From: JAZDCJ01 sp036311985
Lineage (GTDB): Bacteria; Actinomycetota; Actinomycetes; Actinomycetales; Micrococcaceae
Direction: 5' to 3' (one strand)
Length of the DNA: 64,000 nucleotides
Assembly: GCF_036311985.1 (NCBI RefSeq)
Contig: NZ_JAZDCJ010000001.1
The first letter of the stretch is position 1. The number at the start of each line of letters is the position of its first letter. The position numbers were made by a program, and so were the translations under genes. Positions 1-7,370 of this stretch are shown here, piece by piece. The notes beneath the pieces were generated by a model. The model did no database searches, was not told the DNA's origin, and saw nothing but the letters and a program-made list of their open reading frames with translations.

Positions 1-304
1 TGATGATCGTGCGGACGCCGTTGGTGCCGTGGAGCATGGCGAGCCACAGCATCGCCAGGTCCCAGAACTGCCACACCGGGTCGGCCCACTTGCCGGCGAC
101 GAATCCGAAGTCGATGCCGTGGACGCCCTCGTCGACGAGGAGGTTGGTGAAGAGGTGGCCGAAGATCAGCACGACGAGGAAGACCCCGGAGATGCGCATG
201 AAGAGCCACGCCAGCATCTCGAAGTTGCCGCCCTTGGAGGGCATGCGGTTGTACTTGGCGTCGATGCGGCCCGTGCGGGGCGCCGCGAATTCAGTGGTCG
301 TCAT
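1..304 (-). CDS. sdhD: Succinate dehydrogenase membrane anchor SdhD (partial, C-terminus off window)
   Basis: Membrane anchor subunit of succinate dehydrogenase (complex II), which holds the SdhAB catalytic part in the membrane and helps form the quinone/haem site. About 101 N-terminal residues are visible: a polar N-terminus, a first membrane helix around residues 30-55 with a GHLFTNL stretch, then the start of a second helix with the LHGTNGVR motif typical of this family. The ATG at 302-304 lies 3 nt after the sdhC stop, so the two are co-transcribed and probably translationally coupled; sdhA and sdhB would lie beyond the left edge. The reading frame is open to base 2 and the gene is cut only by the window edge. 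Confidence 0.9.
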   Translation of the reverse strand, partial: MTTTEFAAPRTGRIDAKYNRMPSKGGNFEMLAWLFMRISGVFLVVLIFGHLFTNLLVDEGVHGIDFGFVAGKWADPVWQFWDLAMLWLAMLHGTNGVRTII

Positions 305-307
305 GGC

Positions 308-697
308 TTAGTGGCCTCCAGCCGGGAAGAGCGCCAGGGACAGGTGGCGGATCGCGAAGCCGATCGTGGCGACGGCCCAGACGGCCAGGACGCCCCAGAG
401 CAGCTGGCGGTGGTACTTGGGGCCCTGCTTCCAGAAATCGACCAGGATCAGGCGAAGGCCGTTGAAGGCGTGGAAGAGGATCGCCGCGACGAGGCCCAGT
501 TCGCCGACGGCCATGAGCGGGTTCTGGTAGGTCGAGATCACGGCGTCGTACGCGCCGGGGGAGACTCGGACGAGCGACGTGTCCAAGACGTGGACCAACA
601 GGAAAAAGAAGATGACTACACCGGTGACCCGATGCCCTACCCAGGACCACATGCCTTCGCGGCCGCGGTAGAGGGTGCCTGACGAAGTCTTCGACAC
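308..697 (-). CDS. sdhC: Succinate dehydrogenase cytochrome b556 subunit SdhC
   Basis: Haem-binding membrane subunit of succinate dehydrogenase. The 129-residue protein has three predicted membrane helices; His22 and His36 lie in the first helical region and HAFNGLR (residues 76-82) is the conserved SdhC haem/quinone segment. I chose the GTG at 695-697 because a strong GGAGGT lies 6 nt upstream and because the family begins shortly before the first helix; the frame stays open to 934, but that would add an unlikely soluble extension. First gene of an sdhCD(AB) operon pointing left, divergent from manC, with about 265 bp of shared upstream DNA. Confidence 0.92.
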   Translation of the reverse strand: MSKTSSGTLYRGREGMWSWVGHRVTGVVIFFFLLVHVLDTSLVRVSPGAYDAVISTYQNPLMAVGELGLVAAILFHAFNGLRLILVDFWKQGPKYHRQLLWGVLAVWAVATIGFAIRHLSLALFPAGGH

Positions 698-962
698 TGA
701 ATTACCTCCATGCATCGCAAGGGCGCTTGTGCGGTTCCACACAAAGAGTTGACGCCGGTGCGTGAGCGTTACTGCCCCCGATCCTAGACCACTCGGGAGG
801 CCATTGCCCGTCATGACGGCCCCTCCTGTGACGATCGTCACCGGCCCCGGTGGATCCGTGTGAAATCCGCGGAAATCCGCGGCAATTCCGCAACGTCGAC
901 GTGACCTAAATGCTCCTTTTGGATCACCCGTCATGTGGGTGGGCGTCGGCTAACCTAGGGCC
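698..962. promoter_or_regulatory. Divergent sdhC/manC upstream region with leaderless manC promoter
   Basis: Non-coding 265 bp between divergent sdhC and manC. On the + strand TAACCT (951-956) ends 6 nt before the manC ATG at 963, the spacing of a leaderless actinobacterial promoter; no Shine-Dalgarno sequence is present before manC. On the - strand a possible -10, TAGGAT (complement of 781-786), would give sdhC a leader of about 75 nt containing its GGAGGT site. I see no convincing -35 for either. Confidence 0.5.
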
Positions 963-2075
963 ATGACCACTGACCCCCTGCAGCGCTTCCATGGTGTGAT
1001 TCCCGCCGGAGGCGTGGGCACCCGGCTCTGGCCGCTCTCGAGGGCCGCGGCCCCGAAGTTCCTCCACGACCTCACCGGCTCCGGCAGCACGCTGATCCGC
1101 GCGACGTTCGAGCGGCTGACCCCCCTGGCCGGCGGGCGGATGCTCGTGGTCACCGGCCGTGCGCACCGCCAGGCGGTCCTCGCGCAGCTTCCCGAGCTCG
1201 GCGAGGACCAGCTCGTCCTCGAGTCCGAGCCGAAGGACTCGGCCGCCGCGATCGGCCTCGCCGCCGCGATCCTGCACCGCCGCGACCCGGAGACCATCAT
1301 GGGTTCCTTCGCCGCGGACCAGGTCATCGGTCCCGTCGACGTCTTCCAGGACGCCGTGCGGGAGGCCATCCACACCGCGGCCACCGGCAAGATCGTCACG
1401 ATCGGCATCCGGCCAACCCTTCCGTCGACGGGCTTCGGCTACATCCGCCAGGGCGAGCCGCTCGCGGTCCCCGGGGCGCCGAGCGCCACCGACGTCGCGG
1501 AGTTCGTCGAGAAGCCCAGCGAGGAGGTCGCCCGGTCCTACGTCGCGAGCGGGGACTACCTCTGGAACGCCGGCATGTTCGTCGCCCCGGTCGCGCTCAT
1601 GCTCGAGCACCTGGGGCGGACGGAGCCCCAGCTGCACGCGGGCCTGCTCGAGATCGCCGCGGCCTGGGACTCGCCGGACCGTGACGACGTCGTGGACCGC
1701 ATCTGGCCGACCCTGCCGAAGACGGCCATCGACTACGCCGTGGCGGAGCCGGCGGCTGCGGCGGGCGACGTCGCCATGATCCCCGGGACGTTCACGTGGG
1801 ACGACGTCGGCGACTTCGCCGCGATCGGACGACTGAACCCGGCGACCGAGAGCAGCCACATCACGGTCCTCGGCGAGGGCGCCCGCGTCTACGCCGACCA
1901 GGCCTCCGGCGTCGTCGTCTCGGACACCAAGCGCGTCATCGCCCTCATCGGCATCGACAACGTCGTTATCGTCGACACCCCGGACGCCCTGCTCGTGACC
2001 ACCCAGGAGCACGCGCAGTCCGTGAAGAAGGCCGTCGAATCCCTCAAGGCCTCGGGGGATGTCGACGTCCTCTAG
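963..2075 (+). CDS. manC: Mannose-1-phosphate guanylyltransferase
   Basis: Makes GDP-mannose from mannose-1-phosphate and GTP in the cytosol, the mannosyl donor for lipomannan, phosphatidylinositol mannosides and other envelope glycans. The 370-residue protein has the nucleotidyltransferase signature AGGVGTRLWPLSR near residues 15-27, then FVEKP, and a DYAV / TFTWDDVGDF segment in the second half. It is the short form, without the phosphomannose isomerase domain fused in many proteobacterial ManC proteins; a separate manA lies at 51785-53008. The ATG directly follows a -10-like TAACCT, suggesting a leaderless transcript. Single gene, divergent from sdhC. Confidence 0.93.
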   Translation: MTTDPLQRFHGVIPAGGVGTRLWPLSRAAAPKFLHDLTGSGSTLIRATFERLTPLAGGRMLVVTGRAHRQAVLAQLPELGEDQLVLESEPKDSAAAIGLAAAILHRRDPETIMGSFAADQVIGPVDVFQDAVREAIHTAATGKIVTIGIRPTLPSTGFGYIRQGEPLAVPGAPSATDVAEFVEKPSEEVARSYVASGDYLWNAGMFVAPVALMLEHLGRTEPQLHAGLLEIAAAWDSPDRDDVVDRIWPTLPKTAIDYAVAEPAAAAGDVAMIPGTFTWDDVGDFAAIGRLNPATESSHITVLGEGARVYADQASGVVVSDTKRVIALIGIDNVVIVDTPDALLVTTQEHAQSVKKAVESLKASGDVDVL

Positions 2076-2082
2076 ACCGGCC

Positions 2083-2091
2083 TGTGGATAA
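2083..2091 (-). other. Isolated perfect DnaA-box match
   Basis: The complement reads TTATCCACA, the consensus DnaA box, just after the manC stop. It is single, with no cluster and no dnaA/dnaN nearby, so it is not an origin; it could be a DnaA-titrating or regulatory site, or chance. Confidence 0.3.
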
Positions 2092-2180
2092 CTACAGGAG
2101 TTCATCCAGCAGTTCGCCTAGGCTCCCTCGAGGGGGCGCACCACGCGGTTCCCCGTTCATCGAGTGAAGGGGAGACGGTC

Positions 2181-4613
2181 ATGGGGATGCGCGCCGCACG
2201 GGATCGGACGCCAGCGGATGTAGAGGCGACGGGGCGGACGCGGCCCAGGAGCCGGCGTGGACGGCCCGTACGCCCGGCGGGCCGACGGATCGCGGCGCTG
2301 GCGGCCCTCCTGCCGCTTGTGCTCGGGACGGCCTGCAATTCCCCGGCGAACCCCCTGACCACGGTGAGGGGGCTGAGTGATCCGGTTCAGGCCGTGCCGG
2401 CGGCGGCGCAGCGCACGCAGGGCGTCGTCGACCTGGCCGCGGCGGGGACCGATGCCCTCCTGCTCGTTTCGGGCGAGGGGGCCACTCCGGGGGCCATGGC
2501 CTACCGCAGCGGCGACGCCGGCCGGAACTGGGCGGCCGCCCCGATCGGCGACGGCCCCTACGCCCTGCAGCCCTGGACCTCGGCGCATCTGCGCCCCGGA
2601 CAGGAGCTCCTCGTCGCCAGCTCCCGGAACCGGCTCGCGCTCGCCCTGTCCACGGGGTCCGGCGGATTCGAGGTCATCGAGGGGCCCGCGCTCACGGAGG
2701 GCGAGACGGTCCGGTCCGTCGCCGGAACCGAGGCCGGTTGGGTGGTCCTCGTCGGTTCCGGCAACGCGGCCGCCCGTCAAAGGCTCCTGACGTCCCCCGA
2801 TGGGCGGACCTGGACGGCAGCCGCCCTCGACGACGCCGGCATCACGGGCGGCGACCTCAACGTCAACGCGCTGGCCGCCGCGGGCGAGGTGATCGTGGCC
2901 GCCGGGATCCGGTACGAGGACCGGGACGGGGAGAGCGCGCCGATCGAGGCCGTGCTCTTCTCCTCGACCGACGCCGGGCTGAGCTGGTCGACCCTGGAGC
3001 ACGACCCCGCCCAGGCGGCACCGCGGAACAGCGGATGGTGGACGGCCACCGCCACCCCGGACGGCGTCGTCCACCTCGCGGGGTGGGGATGGGACGACGG
3101 CTTCGCCGAGCGCGGCTACGCCGGTGACCTGACCGGGGTCCTCACCCCGGGACGGGACGGGCAGGGCACGGTCGAGGTCTCGCTCGTGGAACGGATCAGC
3201 GGCAGCAGCAGCGAGTTCGAGTGGTCGGACCTGGCGGCGGCGGGCGGCACGACGTTGTTCCTGGGGAACCTGCCGTTGGACCGGACCACCGGATCGTTGA
3301 AAAGCCGTGCGCAGGACGGGGAGCCGGGGCCCGTCGCGCTCCCCGGCGGCCCGGACGGCTCGTCGGCGGTACTCGAGGCCATCGAAGCGGTCGCAGGAGG
3401 CTACCTCGTCGCCTCCACCCGGCACCTCGGCAGGTACGCGCAACCGGTCCTCCACCTCGTCGACCTGAAGGGCCGGGCCGAGGAGGTGGAGCTCCCGGCG
3501 GCGGAGCCGGTTGCCGGTGTCCAGTTGTTCGAGCTGGAGCGGAAAGACGACGGCGGCCTGCGGGCGCTGGGCGCCGAGGGGTCGCGCTTTGGGATCTGGG
3601 AGCAGTCGGGGGAGGAATCGTCCTGGGTGCCGTCCCTTGCGCTCGATGCCCCCGCGTCCGTCGGCTTCCGCGGATACTCGGCCAGCAGCCACGGCGAGAT
3701 GCTGCATGGGAGGGATACCACGACGCACGCCGCCTTCGCGCCGCCGGTCCTCTGGGAGCGCTCCGACGCCGGCGATTCGTTCCAGGCGCACGGCGGCGGT
3801 TTCTTCGCGCGGCGCGACCCGAACGACCTCGAACGGGTCAGCGACGCGGCCGCCACGAGCAGGGGCGCCCTGATCGGCGGCTGGTTCGCCGAGAGCCAGG
3901 AGTCCTCGCGGAGCGCCCTCGCACTGACGGGCGACTTCGCCTCGTTCGAGCGCGCGGCCGGGAAGCAATTGAGTGATTCGAAGGAGGAGACATCGCGCGT
4001 CGCCGGCGTCGGCGAGACGGCGGACGGCACGCTGCTGGCCGTCGGCAGCACGGGCACCGACGACGGCGAACGCGCCGCGGCCTGGTTCCTCGCGAAGGAT
4101 TCGACGGCGTGGGAACGCTCGGCCGTCGAGGGAGGCCTGCCCGAGGGCGAGGGAGAGTTCGTCGGCCTCGTCCGGGACGGCGACGACGTCCATGCCGCCG
4201 CGGTGTTCGGGGACGCTGCGGCCTCCGCGGAGCAGGAGGAGGGCGCGTGGAGCCTCGTCCACCTGCGCAGCGGGGACGGGGGCCGGACGTGGACGGCGGG
4301 TTCCACGATCCACGGGATCGCCGGCGAGGCCTTCGGTCCCACGGCGGGCCGGATGGCCCTGGATGCCGCCGGCGGTGTCGTGGCGGCCGCGGTCGTGGAG
4401 GAGGAGGGCACCTCCCTGCGCACGAGGATCTTCCGCCTGGAGCCCGGCGGGACGGAGTTCACCGAGCTCGAGGCGCCCGAGGGGGTGTTCGCGGACGGCC
4501 ATCCCGTGGCGCACGACCTCCTCGTCGTGCCCGGGGGGATCCTCGTCAGCGGCGTGGCCGGGGCGCCGGGGGAGCGGGCGGCGTTCCTCGAGGTCGTGGG
4601 GACCGGGGACTGA
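2181..4613 (+). CDS. Secreted BNR/sialidase-like propeller lipoprotein
   Basis: 810-residue exported protein of unknown function. An unusually long basic N-terminal region (residues 1-36, many Arg) precedes a hydrophobic segment ending LVLGTAC; Cys52 is the likely lipidated residue, though the lipobox has Gly where Leu is usual. The rest looks like a beta-propeller: repeated Asp-box-like pieces such as SGDAGRNW, SPDGRTW, STDAGLSW and SGDGGRTW recur through the chain, as in sialidase/photosystem-stability-type propellers. I do not see the Arg triad or Tyr needed to call it a sialidase. AAGGGGAG upstream supports this ATG. It follows manC in the same direction by about 105 bp and may share its transcript. 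Function is inferred from repeats only. Confidence 0.72.
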   Translation: MGMRAARDRTPADVEATGRTRPRSRRGRPVRPAGRRIAALAALLPLVLGTACNSPANPLTTVRGLSDPVQAVPAAAQRTQGVVDLAAAGTDALLLVSGEGATPGAMAYRSGDAGRNWAAAPIGDGPYALQPWTSAHLRPGQELLVASSRNRLALALSTGSGGFEVIEGPALTEGETVRSVAGTEAGWVVLVGSGNAAARQRLLTSPDGRTWTAAALDDAGITGGDLNVNALAAAGEVIVAAGIRYEDRDGESAPIEAVLFSSTDAGLSWSTLEHDPAQAAPRNSGWWTATATPDGVVHLAGWGWDDGFAERGYAGDLTGVLTPGRDGQGTVEVSLVERISGSSSEFEWSDLAAAGGTTLFLGNLPLDRTTGSLKSRAQDGEPGPVALPGGPDGSSAVLEAIEAVAGGYLVASTRHLGRYAQPVLHLVDLKGRAEEVELPAAEPVAGVQLFELERKDDGGLRALGAEGSRFGIWEQSGEESSWVPSLALDAPASVGFRGYSASSHGEMLHGRDTTTHAAFAPPVLWERSDAGDSFQAHGGGFFARRDPNDLERVSDAAATSRGALIGGWFAESQESSRSALALTGDFASFERAAGKQLSDSKEETSRVAGVGETADGTLLAVGSTGTDDGERAAAWFLAKDSTAWERSAVEGGLPEGEGEFVGLVRDGDDVHAAAVFGDAAASAEQEEGAWSLVHLRSGDGGRTWTAGSTIHGIAGEAFGPTAGRMALDAAGGVVAAAVVEEEGTSLRTRIFRLEPGGTEFTELEAPEGVFADGHPVAHDLLVVPGGILVSGVAGAPGERAAFLEVVGTGD

Positions 4614-4741
4614 CGGCCCACGGCGTCACGCAGGGGCCTGCGGCGCCGTCGATTCGGGTCGGCGGCCGGAGTGCGGCATATGATCGGTGGAACGTCGCCG
4701 CTCCAGGGGACGTCCGCCGTCGTACAGGAAGATTCAGATCC
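4614..4741 (+). promoter_or_regulatory. Upstream region of the M20 amidohydrolase
   Basis: 128 bp gap. TATGAT (4679-4684) is a good -10 match and would give a leader of about 50 nt; AGGAAG (4726-4731) is the ribosome-binding site 10 nt before the GTG. Confidence 0.35.
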
Positions 4742-5971
4742 GTGCCCCATGTTCGCCCCGAGACCCCGGCCGCCACGTCCATCCCGCTCCTGCGCGGCTG
4801 GGTGGAGCCCCTCGAGGAACAGCTGATCGCCTTCCGCCGGGACCTGCATGCGCATCCCGAGCTGTCCTTCCACGAGGTGCGCACCACCGAGCGGATCGTC
4901 GACACGCTCGAGGCGGCCGGACTGCGGCCGGTCAGGCTCGAGGGGACGGGCCTGTGGGTCGACATCGGCGAGGGCCCCGTCGCCCTCGGCCTGCGCGCCG
5001 ACATCGACGCCCTGCCGATCCTCGAGGAGACCGGGCTCGACTACGCCTCGACCCGCACGGGGGTCTGCCACGCCTGCGGGCACGACATCCACACCACCGT
5101 GATGCTCGGCGTCGCCCTCACGCTCAAGTCCCTGCTCGACGCCGGCGAGCTCGCGGGGCGCGTCCGGGTCGTCTTCCAGCCCGCGGAGGAGACCATGCCG
5201 GGCGGGGCGCTCGCCGTCATCGAGCAGGGCGTCCTCGACGAGGTCCCGCGGATCCTGGCCCTGCACTGCGAGCCGCGCATCGACGTCGGAAGCATCGGCA
5301 CGCGCATCGGCGCCATCACGAGCGCGAGCGACACGATCAAGATCGAGCTCACGGGACGCGGTGGCCACACCTCGCGCCCCCACCTGACGGAGGACCTCGT
5401 GTTCGCGCTCGCGGAGATCGCCGTGAACGTCCCCGCCGTGCTCAACCGGCGCATCGACGTCCGCTCCGCCGTGTCCGTGGTGTGGGGCCAGATCCACGCC
5501 GGCTCCGCGCCGAACGCGATCCCCGCGACGGGCTACATGGCCGGGACCATGCGCTGCCTCGACGGCGAGGCCTGGCAGGACGCCGGCGTGCTGCTCGACG
5601 AGGTCGTGCGTCAAGTCGCCGTTCCCTACGGGGTCGACGTCAAGCTCGAGCACATCCGTGGCGTGCCCCCTGTGGTGAACTCCGAACCCGAGACGGACCT
5701 GATCGAGGACGCCGCCCGGGCCGAGATCGGCTCCGCGGCGATCGTGCTCACACCGCAGTCCATGGGCGGCGAGGACTTCGCCTGGATGACCAACAAGATC
5801 CCCGGCTCGATGCTGCGGCTCGGCACGCGGACCCCCGGCGGTGAGACCTACGACCTGCACCGCGGAGACTACGTCCCCGACGAGCGGGCGATCTCCACGG
5901 GAGTGCGCGTCATGGCCGCCGCGGCCCTGCGGGCGGTGGCCCAGCTCAACGCCGTGGACGACGCGGACTGA
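4742..5971 (+). CDS. M20D-family amidohydrolase (hippurate / N-acyl-amino-acid hydrolase type)
   Basis: Cytosolic metal-dependent hydrolase that cleaves N-acylated amino acids or related amides. 409 residues. Seen: HAHPELSFHE near residues 36-45, the metal motif HACGHDIH (residues 110-117, with Cys112 and His114 as expected ligands), QPAEE in the middle, and MGGEDFAWM near the C-terminus. This order and length fit the M20D group (AmhX/HipO/AbgA-like). GTG at 4742 was chosen for its AGGAAG site and because the conserved domain starts about 20 residues later; the frame is open much further upstream but that stretch overlaps the lipoprotein gene. The natural substrate cannot be told from sequence. 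M. tuberculosis also has M20 genes (amiA1/amiB1) near its deoA/add region, so the association may be old. Confidence 0.85.
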   Translation: MPHVRPETPAATSIPLLRGWVEPLEEQLIAFRRDLHAHPELSFHEVRTTERIVDTLEAAGLRPVRLEGTGLWVDIGEGPVALGLRADIDALPILEETGLDYASTRTGVCHACGHDIHTTVMLGVALTLKSLLDAGELAGRVRVVFQPAEETMPGGALAVIEQGVLDEVPRILALHCEPRIDVGSIGTRIGAITSASDTIKIELTGRGGHTSRPHLTEDLVFALAEIAVNVPAVLNRRIDVRSAVSVVWGQIHAGSAPNAIPATGYMAGTMRCLDGEAWQDAGVLLDEVVRQVAVPYGVDVKLEHIRGVPPVVNSEPETDLIEDAARAEIGSAAIVLTPQSMGGEDFAWMTNKIPGSMLRLGTRTPGGETYDLHRGDYVPDERAISTGVRVMAAAALRAVAQLNAVDDAD

Positions 5972-6182
5972 ATCGATACCTGCTGGTAACAAATCGTCAA
6001 CGATCCTGAAGCGTCCCGAGGCCTAAGGTGGTGGCATCGGCTCCGCTGACGTTACTGTATGTTTCGTCACGCTTCCCTGCCCCGCGCAGGGAGGAACCAG
6101 CACACCGGACGACAACAGAACACTTGTGCGGACACTCGCCCGGATTCCCGTGCCGCGGACATTCATCGTTACTGGAGGAATT
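5972..6182 (+). promoter_or_regulatory. Upstream region of the nucleoside uptake operon
   Basis: 211 bp without a gene. A TGACG / CGTCA inverted pair flanks an AT-richer core holding TACTGT around 6049-6075, a candidate promoter/operator. A 6-bp hairpin (CCCTGC / GCAGGG) follows. The ribosome-binding site GGAGGA is at 6174-6179. Confidence 0.3.
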
Positions 6183-7256
6183 TTGAAGAACTCACTGCGC
6201 AACCTCAAGCGCTCCACGGGCGTCGCCGCTGCCTTCCTCGGCGCGTCCGCCCTCGTCCTGACCGGCTGTGGTGCCGCACCCGAAGCCGGCGGCGGATCCG
6301 CCGCGCCCGAGGTCGACTACACGGCCTGCATGGTCTCGGATGAAGGCGGCTTCGACGACCGCTCCTTCAACCAGGCCTCCCACGAGGGCCTCACCCAGGC
6401 CCGGACGGACCTCGGCGTCAAGATCAACCAGGCGGAGTCCAACGCCGGCACGGACATGAAGCCGAACATCGAGTCCATGGTCTCCGCGGGCTGCGACATC
6501 ATCGTCACCGCCGGCTTCCTCATCGGCGACGCGACCCTCGAGGCGGCCGAGAAGTACCCGGACACCAAGTTCGCGATCGTGGACTACGGCTACGAGGAGA
6601 ACCCGGCCAACCTCCGCACCCTGAACTACAAGACCGACGAGGCCGCCTTCCTGGCCGGCTACGCGGCGGCCGCCTACTCCAAGAGCGGCAAGGTCGGCAC
6701 CTTCGGCGGCGCCGAGATCCCGACCGTGACCATCTTCATGGACGGGTTCCTCAATGGCGTGAACCACTTCAACGAGGTCAAGGGCGCCGACGTCCAGGTC
6801 GTGGGCTGGGGCTCGTCCAAGTCCTTCGTCGGCAACTTCTCCGATGCAGGAAAGGCCCGCCAGCTCTCCGACAACATGCTCGCCGAGGGCGTCGACGTGA
6901 TCATGCCGGTCGCCGGCCCGCTCGGCCAGGCCGCGGTCGACGCCGTGAACGAGTCCTCCAGCGCCGACGACACGGTCGTCTGGGTCGACACCGACGGCTT
7001 CGACTACGCGAACAACGGCCAGGACGTCGTCCTGACCTCCGTCATGAAGGAAATGGGCAAGACGGTCGAGGAGTCCATCAAGCTCGGCCTCGACGACACG
7101 TTCACCAACGACGCCTACATGGGCACGCTGGAGAACGGCGGCGTCTCGATCGCCCCGTTCCACAACTTCGCGGACAAGGTCCCGGCGGAGCTGCAGGGCG
7201 AGATCGACCAGCTGAAGCAGGACATCATCGACGGCACGGTCTCCGTCGGTTCCTAA
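6183..7256 (+). CDS. bmpA: BMP-family (PnrA-like) nucleoside-binding lipoprotein
   Basis: Substrate-binding lipoprotein of a nucleoside ABC importer, on the outer face of the membrane. 357 residues; signal peptide ending LVLTGC with Cys29 as the lipidation site, a short Gly/Ala linker, then the Med/BMP fold: DEGGFDDRSFNQASHEG matches the family's first ligand-loop region, and YKTDEAAFLAGYAA is another family hallmark. I start at TTG 6183 because GGAGGA sits just upstream and the signal peptide then has a normal n-region (MKNSLRNLKR); the ATG at 6126 would add 19 unlikely residues. It heads an operon with the matching ATPase and permeases and with nucleoside salvage enzymes, which supports nucleosides as substrate. 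Confidence 0.9.
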   Translation: MKNSLRNLKRSTGVAAAFLGASALVLTGCGAAPEAGGGSAAPEVDYTACMVSDEGGFDDRSFNQASHEGLTQARTDLGVKINQAESNAGTDMKPNIESMVSAGCDIIVTAGFLIGDATLEAAEKYPDTKFAIVDYGYEENPANLRTLNYKTDEAAFLAGYAAAAYSKSGKVGTFGGAEIPTVTIFMDGFLNGVNHFNEVKGADVQVVGWGSSKSFVGNFSDAGKARQLSDNMLAEGVDVIMPVAGPLGQAAVDAVNESSSADDTVVWVDTDGFDYANNGQDVVLTSVMKEMGKTVEESIKLGLDDTFTNDAYMGTLENGGVSIAPFHNFADKVPAELQGEIDQLKQDIIDGTVSVGS

Positions 7257-7270
7257 GCGGAACCCGCACG

Positions 7271-7310
7271 CAACGACGGCCGGGACGGCGCACCGTCCCG
7301 GCCGTCGTTG
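7271..7310 (+). terminator. 18-bp perfect hairpin between bmpA and the ABC ATPase gene
   Basis: Perfect 18-bp inverted repeat with a 4-nt CGCA loop (stems 7271-7288 and 7293-7310), 14 nt after the bmpA stop. No T-run follows, so it is probably a partial terminator or 3' stabiliser that lets the binding protein be made in excess over the transporter core. Confidence 0.7.
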
Positions 7311-7370
7311 ACGTCGGTGAGATAGTGGTACCAGCTTCCGCCCGAACCATGCCCCAGGTGGTAATCCAGC

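Noticed and set aside
2083..2180. Replication origin suggested by a DnaA box
   Set aside because: Only one box, no AT-rich unwinding region, no dnaA, dnaN or rpmH nearby.
2157..4514. A 785-codon open frame on the - strand opposite the propeller lipoprotein gene
   Set aside because: Composition is Arg/Gly/Pro-rich with no family motif; it is a codon-bias shadow of the + strand gene, which has a signal peptide and repeats.
3401..5992. An 863-codon - strand open frame across the lipoprotein and amidohydrolase genes
   Set aside because: Spans two genes with clear domain evidence on the other strand; long stop-free antisense frames are expected at this GC content.
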